Shown here: in pieces, positions 51,486-60,926 of the stretch | How the letters are laid out: each line of letters starts with the position of its first letter | Numbering within the stretch: position 1 is the first letter of the stretch | Source of the DNA: Algoriphagus sp. | GTDB taxonomy: Bacteria; Bacteroidota; Bacteroidia; Cytophagales; Cyclobacteriaceae | DNA length: 64,000 nucleotides | Direction of reading: 5' to 3' | Assembly: GCA_029945945.1 (NCBI GenBank) | Contig: JAQSDM010000013.1 | Coordinates: forward strand, 291,223-355,222 | Translations under genes and position numbers: made by a program | Notes under the pieces: model-generated | Seen by the model: only the letters and a program-made list of their open reading frames with translations | Told to the model about the DNA's origin: nothing | Database searches by the model: none

Positions 51486-52073
51486 ATGAAGAATTGGAAG
51501 ACCTTTTTTATTCAAGGCATTGCTGTATTTCTTGGGTTTACCTTTTGGGGTGCAGGAATGGTTAAACTTTTTAGCGAACACCAATTTATCGGCTGGATCG
51601 GTCCTCCCTGGCTGGTTGAAGAAATGGCTAAATATAACCTTGCCTTTTATGCAACCTTCATAGCCTACAGCCAGATTTTCATCGGTTTTTCGCTCCTGAC
51701 TACACGCTATAAACTCCTAGGTAGCATCATGATGATCCCGATGATCGTCAATATTTTGATGGTGACAATTTCACTTGAATGGCAGGGAACTCCATTTGTT
51801 CTGGCCTTTTTGCTCTTGCTTGATTTGATTTTACTTTGGTCTTACCGGGATTTCTTTCGTCCGTTACTTAATGAAGAAATCAAAGTTCCTTCAATCAAAA
51901 CCAGAAAACCCAAAACCCTAAACGGCCATTTGGTTTGGCTTGCCGGATTGGGACTTCAGATTTTAGCAGTTCCGGTTTCCTTCTGGAATTGGTATGCGGC
52001 CTGCACAATCGTTGTTGCAGGATTAATTCTGGCTTTCTTAAGTTTCAAAGCCGACCGAATCAATGCTGGCTAA
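51486..52073 (+). CDS. DoxX-like integral membrane protein
   Basis: 195 residues from the ATG at 51486, which follows 105 bp of open but non-conserved frame. Five to six membrane spans; F-W-G-A-G-M-V-K-L-F-S in the first helix and L-T-T-R-Y-K-L-L-G between spans fit the DoxX-like fold. Function unknown. It leads a short plus-strand run with DUF2306 58 bp on. Confidence 0.8.
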   Translation: MKNWKTFFIQGIAVFLGFTFWGAGMVKLFSEHQFIGWIGPPWLVEEMAKYNLAFYATFIAYSQIFIGFSLLTTRYKLLGSIMMIPMIVNILMVTISLEWQGTPFVLAFLLLLDLILLWSYRDFFRPLLNEEIKVPSIKTRKPKTLNGHLVWLAGLGLQILAVPVSFWNWYAACTIVVAGLILAFLSFKADRINAG

Positions 52074-52131
52074 TCCAATTTGGTATTTTCACCTTACCTT
52101 AAATTCCCGTTACTTTTCCTAATCCTTCTTC

Positions 52132-52782
52132 ATGTCCGAAACTATTTTTACCATTTTCCTGATCCTCCATATCACGGGAGGATCAATTGGCTTATTAACA
52201 GGGATGCTCGTCTTGAGCTTGACCAAAGGCAAAAAACTTCACAAAGCTTTGGGAATGCTCTTCGTCTTCGGAATGATGACTGCCGGAATTTCTTCCCTGG
52301 CTTTGGCAATTATGCATCCCAATCCATTTCTTTTCATGATCGGGGTATTCACGTTGTACATGACCGGCACGGGAGTTCGCTTCATCAAATCAAAATTATC
52401 CATTCCGACTCCAGCCCCATTTGACCGAATTCTTCAGATTGGGATGGGGATTTCGGGAATTATTCTGATTGGCTGGGGTGCCAAACTCTTGTTCGAAGGA
52501 AGCATGTTTGGTGTCGTGCTGATTACTTTTGGAGGAATCGGAATGGCAATGCTGCTATTCGACCTGAAGAAAATGGGCAAACCTGAACCCGATAAACTTG
52601 CCTACATCCGAATCCATATTCAGCGGCTTTTGGGCGCTTTCATCGCATCATTTACAGCCTTTTTGGTGGTCAATCTGGAATACATGCCTGACCTGATTCC
52701 GGGATGGATGTATTGGATTCTCCCAACCGTCATCATCACTCCTCTGATCAGCTACTGGTCAAAGAAATACCAAAAATCTTAA
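52132..52782 (+). CDS. DUF2306-type membrane protein
   Basis: 216 residues with about six spans. L-H-I-T-G-G-S-I-G-L-L and K-G-K-K-L-H-K-A-L-G are the histidine-bearing segments characteristic of this family, and I-H-I-Q-R-L-L-G-A-F-I-A carries another. Histidines could bind heme or metal, but that is not established. Probably co-transcribed with the DoxX-like gene. Confidence 0.82.
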   Translation: MSETIFTIFLILHITGGSIGLLTGMLVLSLTKGKKLHKALGMLFVFGMMTAGISSLALAIMHPNPFLFMIGVFTLYMTGTGVRFIKSKLSIPTPAPFDRILQIGMGISGIILIGWGAKLLFEGSMFGVVLITFGGIGMAMLLFDLKKMGKPEPDKLAYIRIHIQRLLGAFIASFTAFLVVNLEYMPDLIPGWMYWILPTVIITPLISYWSKKYQKS

Positions 52783-52880
52783 TCCCCTCTAAGTTTTGGC
52801 TTTCGAACCCTTTTTACTTGCTTTTTCTATCCTTCGGAAAATCGTAAATTCATCAACCCATAACTCTAAAAACCAACACT

Positions 52881-53315
52881 ATGAAAATCTTCCCTTATCT
52901 CAATTTTGACGGAAAAGCCGAAGCCGCATTCAACTTTTATCGTTCAGTTTTTGGTGGTGAATTTGTAGGCGGAATCCAATACATCACCGATGCTCCAGGC
53001 ATGGAAGAAATCCCGGAGGACGAGAAAAACCGGGTGATGCACGTCTGTTTGCAAATCAATCCCGATCTTAAAATCATGGCAAGCGATACGTTGCCTTCCA
53101 TGGGCCACGTCTACAAAGCCGGAAACAACAATTACATTTCTTTGGACATGGATTCTTTGGACGAAGCCAAACGCATCTATTCAGCGCTTTCCGAAGGTGG
53201 AACCATTGAAATGGAACTTCAGAAGACTTTCTGGGGAGCTTATTTCGCAAGCTTTATGGATCAGTTTGGAATCGGCTGGATGATCAATTATGATTTGAAA
53301 TCCGGAGAGGAATAA
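52881..53315 (+). CDS. VOC-superfamily protein (PhnB-like)
   Basis: 144 residues with the PhnB-type pattern Y-L-N-F-D-G-K-A-E-A-A-F-N-F-Y at the start and W-G-A-Y-F-A-S-F-M-D-Q-F-G-I-G-W-M near the end, forming two beta-alpha-beta-beta-beta units. Cytoplasmic; such proteins bind small molecules or metal, and the role is not known. Single gene, followed by simple-sequence DNA. Confidence 0.93.
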   Translation: MKIFPYLNFDGKAEAAFNFYRSVFGGEFVGGIQYITDAPGMEEIPEDEKNRVMHVCLQINPDLKIMASDTLPSMGHVYKAGNNNYISLDMDSLDEAKRIYSALSEGGTIEMELQKTFWGAYFASFMDQFGIGWMINYDLKSGEE

Positions 53316-53317
53316 AG

Positions 53318-53378
53318 GTAGAAGTTTGAAAGCTGAAGGGTGAAATCAGAAGTTTGAAGGATGAAGTCTGAATACAGA
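53318..53378. repeat. Degenerate AGTTTGAA/GATGAAGT simple repeat
   Basis: AAGTTTGAAAGCTGAAGG, GTGAAATCAGAAGTTTGA, AGGATGAAGTCTGAATAC in sequence: an imperfect 13-16 bp tandem pattern like those at 50755-50790 and 62391-62480. All are intergenic and adjoin gene ends. Confidence 0.5.
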
Positions 53379-53457
53379 AATTTCTTTTACACTGGACTTT
53401 GCCGATCAACTTTGGATTTTACCCTTAAAAAATTTTGTTCCACCTCATATTTAATTC

Positions 53458-55347
53458 ATGAAATTCCCATCGCTTTCTCATCTTCAGGACGAGGCATTTG
53501 ATTCGGCAAAGCGTTTTCCGCTCAGTATTCTTTCAGCAATCGTGGGAACCATGCTTGCGATTTACCTGACGGAAGTGGAGCGATTTGAGGAAAACATCCA
53601 CCTGCTCAATCTGGTGTTGACGTTTGCGCTGGGGATTCCGCTCTTTCTCTGCATTGATTTATTTGCAGAAAAACATCACCTCAGTCCAGTAAAAAGGCAA
53701 TTGGGATGGCTGGCTGCTTTGGCGGTTTTGGGCTTGATTTATATCAGTTTTCCAGCGGAAAATGAGCCTTCCAACACGCGCGTTCCTTATATCCGGTACA
53801 TTGTTTATTTTCTGGCACTTCATCTCATGGTGGCTTTCCTGCCGTTTTTAGGTAAATCCGAAACTGCAGCAAGCTTCTGGAATTTCAACAAAAACCTTTT
53901 TATCAGGCTGGTCATAGCACTTTTCTTTACGAATGTCATTTCCACAGGAATCAGTTTTGCATTGGCCGCAGTCAATGAATTATTCAAAGCGGATATCCAG
54001 CCTCAGACTTTCGCCCAGATGTATATTCTTTCTCTGGGAGTATTCAATACCTGGTATTTTCTAGCCGGAATTCCTGAAAATTTTGAAGAGGAAATCAAAA
54101 CAGATGGGTATCCGAAAGGCCTTAAAATCTTTACTCAGTTTATCCTCATCCCTCTCTTGCTGATCTATCTCACTATCCTGTATTTCTACGGCGGCAAGAT
54201 TATTCTGCTTTGGGACTGGCCCGAGGGAATTGTCAGCTATATGATCATCGCGATTTCGGTGCTAGGAATTTTCACAAACCTGCTGCTTTTTCCGATTCAA
54301 GATAAGAAGGAAACCAGCTGGATCAAGACTTTTTACAAGGCTTTTTACTTCCTCCTTATTCCGCTGGTGGTGCTGCTTTTCCTTGCAATCGGCATCCGGA
54401 TCGGGGATTATGGATTGACAGTCAACCGGTACGTAATTACCCTGATGGGGATATGGCTGAGTTTTATTTCCATCTATTTTATTCTCGGTTTCAAAAACAT
54501 CAAAACCATCCCGATCTCACTTTCGATCGCCATGATTTTATCGTCTTTTGGTCCCTGGGGAATGTTTAGCATGAGTGAAAGAAATCAGCTGGATCGGCTG
54601 GAATCACTCCTGACGAAAGCAGAAATCCTGCAGGAAAACAAAATCCAAAACGAAATAAGATGGAGGGTAGATGAGAAAGGAAAAATCATTCCTGCTGGCC
54701 AAAAACCAACCAAAACCATCCCTTTGGAAGATCTTGACGAAATAAATTCCATCATTCAATACCTGGACAGCTACCACGGAATGGGTTCTGTCCTCCCTTG
54801 GTTTGAGCAGGATTTGGAGGCAATACTTGATGAAGCCGAGGAAAAAAGTGCGCGATTTGAAGGACCAGTTTACAGCAAACTCATTGTCGAATCCTTGGGC
54901 CTGGAATACGTTCAAGCTGGAATGATCGGAGTCAAAAACCCGGAATCGAGGTTTTATTCGTTTCAGGCAAAAGAGAATTCAACAATAGCGTTGGAAGATT
55001 TTGAAGTGATGGTTCGCTTCCATTTCAACGCAGAACCTGAACCGATTCCCCTGACTTTGCCCGGAAGCAATTCCCAACTTGAAATTAAAAGAACGGACGA
55101 TCTTATCCTAATACTCAAAAAAGACACTCAGTTACACCAAATTCAATTGGAACCACTTGTCAATCAATTGATCGAAACGAATGGAGATAACTCGGGTGAA
55201 TTGATCGATCCGGAATCTATGAAGCTCGATACCTCAATCAATAACCTGAAAATCCGCATCTACTTCACCCAGATCAATTACGATCAGGGCCAAGAGCAAG
55301 TAGGATGGTCTGCTTTGCAGGGATATATTTTACTGAAGGAGCTATGA
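53458..55347 (+). CDS. DUF4153-domain membrane protein
   Basis: 629 residues. The first 370 form ten or more membrane spans, starting A-K-R-F-P-L-S-I-L-S-A-I-V-G as in the DUF4153 family. From about 380 it is soluble, with beta-strand-rich sequence (F-Y-S-F-Q-A-K-E-N, V-R-F-H-F-N). Single gene; convergent with fhs, 15 bp between stops. Function unknown. Confidence 0.85.
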   Translation: MKFPSLSHLQDEAFDSAKRFPLSILSAIVGTMLAIYLTEVERFEENIHLLNLVLTFALGIPLFLCIDLFAEKHHLSPVKRQLGWLAALAVLGLIYISFPAENEPSNTRVPYIRYIVYFLALHLMVAFLPFLGKSETAASFWNFNKNLFIRLVIALFFTNVISTGISFALAAVNELFKADIQPQTFAQMYILSLGVFNTWYFLAGIPENFEEEIKTDGYPKGLKIFTQFILIPLLLIYLTILYFYGGKIILLWDWPEGIVSYMIIAISVLGIFTNLLLFPIQDKKETSWIKTFYKAFYFLLIPLVVLLFLAIGIRIGDYGLTVNRYVITLMGIWLSFISIYFILGFKNIKTIPISLSIAMILSSFGPWGMFSMSERNQLDRLESLLTKAEILQENKIQNEIRWRVDEKGKIIPAGQKPTKTIPLEDLDEINSIIQYLDSYHGMGSVLPWFEQDLEAILDEAEEKSARFEGPVYSKLIVESLGLEYVQAGMIGVKNPESRFYSFQAKENSTIALEDFEVMVRFHFNAEPEPIPLTLPGSNSQLEIKRTDDLILILKKDTQLHQIQLEPLVNQLIETNGDNSGELIDPESMKLDTSINNLKIRIYFTQINYDQGQEQVGWSALQGYILLKEL

Positions 55348-55362
55348 GGAATTTTAATTTTC

Positions 55363-57030
55363 TCAAAAAAGACCAATAATATTCCCTTCTGAATCGATGT
55401 CAACATTTTCTGAAGAAGGAATTGATGGTAACCCCGGCATGCGTAAAATATCGCCCGCAATCGGAATGATAAATCCTGCTCCCGCGGCGATTTCAAACTC
55501 CCGAATCTTGATGTCAAAATTCTCCGGTCGACCGATTTTCTTCTCGTCATCGCTCAGACTTTTTTGAGTTTTGGCGATGCAGATAGGGAGATTCCCATAT
55601 CCCAATTCCTCAAATCGATTGAGTTGGGCTTTGGCAGGATTGGTTAAAATGACATTTCTCGCTCCGTAAATGGTCCGGCAAACTTTCTCAATTTTAGTGA
55701 TAATCGAATCTGACAAGTCATAGGTAGGGTTGAACTTCGCCTGAGATTTTTCAGCAGCCTCTGCTACCAAATGTGCCAGATCAATACAGCCTTCTCCTCC
55801 TTTTGCCCAGCCAAAACTCAACGCTGCCGGCACGCCCAACTGTTTGCAATGATTGAGCAAACTCTCCATCTCAGCTGCCGTATCGCTGGTGAATGCATTG
55901 ATTGACACGACAACCGGCAACCCAAAACTCTTCAGACTTTCGATGTGCCTTTCCAGATTTGAAAAGCCCTTTTCCAAAGCTCCCACATCCTCCTGAGTCA
56001 ACTCAGCCAACGGTTTTCCTCCATGGTATTTGAGCGCGCGGATCGTGGCCACCAATACCACCACTTTCGGAGATATTCCCGCCTCGCGGCATTTGATATT
56101 GAAAAACTTCTCCGCACCCAGATCGGAACCAAACCCTGCTTCGGTCACGACAAAATCACTCAGGCTCATCCCGGTTTTGGTCGCAATGATCGAGTTGGTT
56201 CCCTGCGCGATATTTGCAAAAGGTCCTCCGTGAATGATGGCAGGATTATTCTCCAGCGTTTGAACAAGATTGGGTTTGATGGCTTCTTTCATCAAAGTTG
56301 CCATGGCTCCTTCTGCTAATAAATCATGTGCAAAAACGGGTGTGCCATCGAATTTATCCCCAAGGTAGATCCTGCCAAATCTTGCTTTCAGGTCATCCAG
56401 ATTTTTGCTCAGGCAAAGAATCGCCATCACTTCACTTGCTGCGGTAATATTGAAACCCGTTTCTCTGGGGATTCCTCCCGGATTTCCTCCCAGCCCTGTA
56501 ATTATATTCCGAAGAGCCCGATCATTCATATCCATCGCCCTCTTCCAAAGGACTTTGCGAGGATCGATATTCAGGCTTCTCTTTTTGCTTTGAATGTTGT
56601 TGTCAATAAGCGCCGAAAGCAGGTTGTTTGCTTTTTCGATGGCATGGAAATCTCCGGTAAAATGAAGGTTGATATCTTCCATCGGAATGACCTGACTCCA
56701 ACCACCACCAGCCGCACCGCCTTTCATCCCAAACACCGGACCGAGACTGGGTTCGCGCAATACGGCCGTGGTCTTTTTCCCAATCTTGTTCAGCGCATCT
56801 GTCAGACCGATCGTGGTGGTGGTTTTACCTTCTCCTGCGGGTGTCGGTGTGATCGCTGTCACCAGCACCAGACTGCTTTGGGCAATCTTGGTTTCGTCGA
56901 TTAAGTGAGGGGGAAGTTTGGCTTTGTATTTCCCATAAAACTCAAGGTCATCTTCGGCAATAGTAAGTTTGGATCCTATTTCTTTAATGTGCAGCGGTAT
57001 TACGCTATTGGCAATTTGAAGGTCATTCAT
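55363..57030 (-). CDS. fhs: Formate-tetrahydrofolate ligase
   Basis: 555 residues from the ATG at 57030; the frame is open for 17 more codons but M-N-D-L-Q-I-A-N matches the usual start. The P-loop T-P-T-P-A-G-E-G-K-T-T-T is near residue 60, and G-G-A-A-G-G-G, G-G-P-F-A-N-I-A-Q-G and E-A-G-F-G-S-D-L-G follow. It joins formate to tetrahydrofolate with ATP, feeding 10-formyl-THF to purine and one-carbon metabolism. Full length for the family (about 555). Single gene. Confidence 0.97.
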   Translation of the reverse strand: MNDLQIANSVIPLHIKEIGSKLTIAEDDLEFYGKYKAKLPPHLIDETKIAQSSLVLVTAITPTPAGEGKTTTTIGLTDALNKIGKKTTAVLREPSLGPVFGMKGGAAGGGWSQVIPMEDINLHFTGDFHAIEKANNLLSALIDNNIQSKKRSLNIDPRKVLWKRAMDMNDRALRNIITGLGGNPGGIPRETGFNITAASEVMAILCLSKNLDDLKARFGRIYLGDKFDGTPVFAHDLLAEGAMATLMKEAIKPNLVQTLENNPAIIHGGPFANIAQGTNSIIATKTGMSLSDFVVTEAGFGSDLGAEKFFNIKCREAGISPKVVVLVATIRALKYHGGKPLAELTQEDVGALEKGFSNLERHIESLKSFGLPVVVSINAFTSDTAAEMESLLNHCKQLGVPAALSFGWAKGGEGCIDLAHLVAEAAEKSQAKFNPTYDLSDSIITKIEKVCRTIYGARNVILTNPAKAQLNRFEELGYGNLPICIAKTQKSLSDDEKKIGRPENFDIKIREFEIAAGAGFIIPIAGDILRMPGLPSIPSSENVDIDSEGNIIGLF

Positions 57031-57244
57031 TGGGTGTATATCGGAAATCGGGGTGATTATTTTGCGGAGTGAAAATAGCAATCCTGAGGCAATTCAAATG
57101 AATAATATTTTGGGAGTCGGCTTTTTCAAAATCAGGGCAGTAATACATATTGGAGCAAAAACTAAAATTGGCACCCGCACGACGCGAGCACCAATCCTAA
57201 TTGTCAATTTTTTAGACTTCAGATTTCAAACTTCAGCCTTCCAA

Positions 57245-58882
57245 CTATTTCATATAAGAATCTCTTACAGCTTTAAACTCAGAACTTGCCTTCCAGGCCG
57301 GCCAGACAGCTGAATTAGCGAGAGTTTTTCCTACGTTGTAAAGGATCTGCACATCATCCACTGCTCCATCCAGATTCCATCTCGAAGCATCGTATTCGTC
57401 GGAAGGTTTGTGGTAATAGTTGGCAGTATATCCATCCTGAAGTTCTTTTCCGTATTCTTTTCCTTTTTCGAAATGGTCGATACCCGTACCGATGTACAAA
57501 GCCGGGACACCGATTTTTGCAAAATTGAAGTGATCAGAGCGGAAATAATAACCCGCTGAGGGAGTTGGTTCCGGTGCGGAATATCTGCCTACTTTCTCCA
57601 ATTCAACGTTCAACAAATCCTCCATATCAGACTGGCCAATGCCAATCAGCGACACATCTTTCATTTTTCCATAAGGATTGATGCCGTCCATATTGATGTT
57701 GGCGACAGTTTTTTCCTTCGGAAAAATCGGGTTTTGAGCGTAGTAATTTGAACCCCAAAGTCCTTGCTCCTCGGCAGTCACGGATAAGAAAACCACGCTT
57801 CGCACAGGCTGCTTGTCTGTTTTAAAAGCCTTGGCCAGAGCTAACAGTGCAGCTGTTCCAGACGCATTGTCCAAAGCACCATTGTAAATACTGTCACCCG
57901 TTTCGTCCGGCTTTCCAAAACCCAGGTGATCCCAGTGTGCGGAATAAATGATCACTTCTTCTGGCTTTTCAGCGCCTGTGATTTTTGCTACCACGTTTTG
58001 GGAAATTTGATATTTTGCCTCCACACTTAGTGAAGTACTGGCTTTGAGATTCATCGGAACAGCCTGAAAATCCGCCTTTCTAGCTTTGGCCAGCATTTCA
58101 CGCTCATCCATTCCCGCCATTTCAAAAAGCTTATTTGCTACAGGAAGCGTCACCCAACCTTCCATTGCCAGTTTGTAATTTTCTTTTCCTCTGTCGTCAA
58201 GGTAAAGTTTGGATGCATTCCAGCTATTCTGAACCACATTAAATCCGTAGCCGGCAGGAATTGTATTGTGCACAATCAGACAACCCAAAGCTCCCTGACG
58301 AATTGCCTCTTCATATTTATAAGTCCAGCGACCGTAATACGTCATGGTATTTCCCTTGAACAAAGCCACGTCTTCAGTGCCAAATCCAGGATCATTTACC
58401 ATTACCACTACTACTTTTCCTTTGACGTCAATGTTTTTGTAATCATCCCATCCATACTCAGGAGCGACGATTCCGAAGCCTGCAAAAATCAATTCTGCAT
58501 CTGCAACGCTGGTGGTTGAGTCAGTTCGCTGAGTCCAGATCACATAGTCTTTCAGTCCTTCCAAAGTAAGGCTTTCACTTGCCGAACTGATTTTCATTTC
58601 AGTTGCCGGAGTCGCTTTGATCGAAACCATCGGCACATCCTGGAAGTAGGAATCTCCATTTCCGGGCTCCAAACCAAGCGTTTTGAACTCAGATTCAAGG
58701 AAGCTTGTAGTGATTTTTTCTCCTTCGGTAAAAGGCATTCTGCCCATGAAATCGTCTCCGGAAAGTTTGATGATGTAAGGCTCTAGGTCAGTAACCTGAA
58801 AAGCATAAGTGGTTTCTTCTTTGGCTCCGCAACTCGCAAGGAGAAGCACGGCAACAAAGGCAGGCAGAATATTCAGTTTCAT
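57245..58882 (-). CDS. M28 aminopeptidase lipoprotein with PA domain
   Basis: 545 residues from the ATG at 58882, which starts a lipoprotein leader (V-L-L-L-A-S-C). The open frame extends 68 codons upstream with no leader-like quality. A protease-associated insert (about 120-270, F-A-G-F-G-I-V-A-P-E) precedes the M28 catalytic part with S-A-H-W-D-H-L-G, D-N-A-S-G-T, T-A-E-E-Q-G-L-W-G-S and S-D-H-F-N-F. Two-zinc aminopeptidases of this type degrade peptides outside the cytoplasm. Confidence 0.93.
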   Translation of the reverse strand: MKLNILPAFVAVLLLASCGAKEETTYAFQVTDLEPYIIKLSGDDFMGRMPFTEGEKITTSFLESEFKTLGLEPGNGDSYFQDVPMVSIKATPATEMKISSASESLTLEGLKDYVIWTQRTDSTTSVADAELIFAGFGIVAPEYGWDDYKNIDVKGKVVVVMVNDPGFGTEDVALFKGNTMTYYGRWTYKYEEAIRQGALGCLIVHNTIPAGYGFNVVQNSWNASKLYLDDRGKENYKLAMEGWVTLPVANKLFEMAGMDEREMLAKARKADFQAVPMNLKASTSLSVEAKYQISQNVVAKITGAEKPEEVIIYSAHWDHLGFGKPDETGDSIYNGALDNASGTAALLALAKAFKTDKQPVRSVVFLSVTAEEQGLWGSNYYAQNPIFPKEKTVANINMDGINPYGKMKDVSLIGIGQSDMEDLLNVELEKVGRYSAPEPTPSAGYYFRSDHFNFAKIGVPALYIGTGIDHFEKGKEYGKELQDGYTANYYHKPSDEYDASRWNLDGAVDDVQILYNVGKTLANSAVWPAWKASSEFKAVRDSYMK

Positions 58883-59298
58883 GGGTTTATATTTTGTTTT
58901 TCTAGGGCCACAAGAAATCTCGCATGGCTGATTCATTCCTCTGTGTGTCACTTGCATCATGCTCGATTTCATGTGTTTTTGGATGGTTGAATCAAATGTA
59001 ACAAAGATTGAGGTATGGGAAAAGACCGACCAGTAGCCTAACTCAAAGACCGAAAATGCAGCATAAATTCTTGAGGATTTTGACAATCGAAGAAGCCAAA
59101 ATTTGCATTGGAATCTAATGCAATCCGATTTGGAGATGCTACGAAATGCCCTGATCAGGGATTTTAATTGAGGATTTTTGACTATTTTAATTAATAAAAT
59201 TTCAAAAATCAGAGTTTAGAGGATTGAACCTAATCCTGCTTCAAACCCGCAAAGTCAAAATTGATGAACAGAAACATCCGCTCAAACCTTTTCATTAA
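58883..59298. other. Divergent intergenic region, nothing recognised
   Basis: The upstream frame extension of the peptidase covers most of it. No clear promoter motif, RNA or repeat. Confidence 0.4.
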
Positions 59299-59661
59299 AT
59301 GAGCAACAATAATCAAAAATGGCCTTACCTCCTCGCTTTTCTCGCCGGGATTGGACTTCAATTCACTGCGGGAATCGAATATTTTCCGGGGCCACAACTC
59401 ATTATCAGCTTTTTGATTGGAGGTCTTTTTGGGTTTGTTTGGCCCAATATATCCTGGAAGTGGGGACTTTGGATTATGGGTCCTGTTCTTAGTCTCCTCT
59501 GTTTTAGCGTACTTTTTGCCGGAAATCTGGAGATATTTCTGGAAAAAGATTTACCCGTTTCTGGAATTTCTTTTATCTCAGCCTGCCTGGGAAGTTTTGT
59601 TTTCTCCAGATGGAAAGTAAGAAGGTCAAATGAGGTGAATAGAGAAACAAAGGAAGAATAA
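59299..59661 (+). CDS. Small membrane protein, three to four spans
   Basis: 120 residues: hydrophobic stretches at about 10-24, 33-48, 55-74 and 88-101, then a charged tail (V-R-R-S-N-E-V-N-R-E-T-K-E-E). P-Q-L-I-I-S-F-L-I-G-G-L-F-G-F-V-W-P sits in the second. I do not recognise a named family. Single gene; codon use like the neighbours. Confidence 0.7.
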   Translation: MSNNNQKWPYLLAFLAGIGLQFTAGIEYFPGPQLIISFLIGGLFGFVWPNISWKWGLWIMGPVLSLLCFSVLFAGNLEIFLEKDLPVSGISFISACLGSFVFSRWKVRRSNEVNRETKEE

Positions 59662-59847
59662 TTGAAAAATTCTAAGATGATTCTATTTCCCAAATAATCA
59701 TTTCAGTCCCAATTTCCTGAAAATCAACCGTCCATACTTTTTTTAAACTTTTGAAGCCGATCCATTAAACTTTATGACTTCCAATGCGTCTAATTCGGGT
59801 CAGTATTCCTGACGGAAAACATCAAACCAAACAAACCCTTTAAGTCT

Positions 59848-60432
59848 ATGAAAATTATTATTTCAACCATCTTGATGATCTTTTCAGCTTTCACCTTGCT
59901 GGAAAATGCAGCTCCTGTAACTGTCAACAAAACTGAGAGTACTATTACCTGGAACGCCAAAAAAGTGACCGGCGAGCATTATGGAAAAGTGCCGATTTCA
60001 AATGCAAATCTGGATTATTCGAACGGAAAAATCACCGGAGGTTCATTTGACATGGACATGGTAAACCTTACTGTGGAAGATGTAACCGACGCTAATACAA
60101 ACAAAAGATTAGCTGACCACCTGAAGTCTGATGACTTTTTCTCAGTGGCAAAATTCAACACTTCGACTTTCAAAATGACGGATGCAAAGTCATCCAATGG
60201 AAAAGACTACACCATCACTGGTAATCTGACCATCAAAGGTGTTACCAATCCGGTTACTTTCCCTGCTACAGTTTCTGTAGAAGGCGGTAAAATCGTTGCA
60301 AATGCAGACATCACTTTTGACCGTACTAAGTATGATATCAAATTCAGATCAGGAAACTATTTCGAAGACCTGGCTGACAAAATGATCTACGATGATGTGA
60401 CGTTGAAAGTGAAGTTGGTCGCTGCCATTTAA
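59848..60432 (+). CDS. YceI-family lipid-binding periplasmic protein
   Basis: 194 residues with a signal peptide (about 1-20) and a YceI lipocalin-like barrel: S-T-I-T-W-N-A-K-K-V-T-G-E-H-Y-G, L-A-D-H-L-K-S-D-D-F-F, I-T-G-N-L-T-I-K-G-V-T-N-P-V, D-R-T-K-Y-D-I-K-F-R-S-G. Family members bind isoprenoids such as polyprenyl quinones in the periplasm. Followed by a terminator shared with the next, convergent gene. Confidence 0.95.
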   Translation: MKIIISTILMIFSAFTLLENAAPVTVNKTESTITWNAKKVTGEHYGKVPISNANLDYSNGKITGGSFDMDMVNLTVEDVTDANTNKRLADHLKSDDFFSVAKFNTSTFKMTDAKSSNGKDYTITGNLTIKGVTNPVTFPATVSVEGGKIVANADITFDRTKYDIKFRSGNYFEDLADKMIYDDVTLKVKLVAAI

Positions 60433-60451
60433 ACAGAATCCTAAACCAAAT

Positions 60452-60490
60452 AATAAAGGCTGAGAATTTGATTTCTCAGCCTTTATTTTT
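60452..60490. terminator. Terminator after the YceI gene
   Basis: Perfect 15-bp stem AATAAAGGCTGAGAA / TTCTCAGCCTTTATT followed by T residues. It also lies 16 bp past the stop of the convergent lipoprotein gene. Confidence 0.93.
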
Positions 60491-60505
60491 GGTAGACTTT
60501 AAAAC

Positions 60506-60790
60506 TTATTTGTTGCTGGCTTTGCCTCCTCCCCCGAACAGAATTCCGGCTCCGATCACAAACCCAAAGTCATACCAGCCACCTGTATTGTTCACCGCAT
60601 ACATTGCCACGTTATCCAAAAATATACTTAGGACAAAGCTGAACGGAGCGATGATCCCATGCCAAAGACCTCCCAAAAATCCATATGGATCTGAGGTCAC
60701 ACACTCGTCAATTTCAACTGACTCAGCGCAACCCGAAAACAAGATGAATACGAAGACAATTGAAACGAGACTTAAGATTCTGGTTTTCAT
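60506..60790 (-). CDS. Small lipoprotein of unknown function
   Basis: 94 residues with a lipoprotein leader (L-F-S-G-C, Cys21). The mature part contains D-P-Y-G-F-L-G-G-L-W-H-G-I-I-A-P-F-S-F and a glycine-rich end (G-A-G-I-L-F-G-G-G-G). Two short hydrophobic segments could insert into a membrane. A pattern like this occurs in small lipoproteins of several bacterial groups, but I cannot name the family. Confidence 0.8.
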   Translation of the reverse strand: MKTRILSLVSIVFVFILFSGCAESVEIDECVTSDPYGFLGGLWHGIIAPFSFVLSIFLDNVAMYAVNNTGGWYDFGFVIGAGILFGGGGKASNK

Positions 60791-60926
60791 AATTTCTATG
60801 GTTAAAAATGAACTGACACTACTATTTTTTTGATGTTTTCCGCTTTCTAACGCGCTACAAATACTGTAAAGTCTGAAGTCCGGATTTAGGAGCAGTCGTC
60901 TGTCGACCGTCGTCAGTGGACAAAAT

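Noticed and set aside
57053..57313. 86-codon plus-strand open frame between fhs and the M28 peptidase gene
   Set aside because: It runs into the peptidase gene antisense and includes simple repeats.
60468..60833. 121-codon plus-strand open frame opposite the small lipoprotein gene
   Set aside because: It begins inside a terminator and is antisense to a gene with a clear lipoprotein leader.
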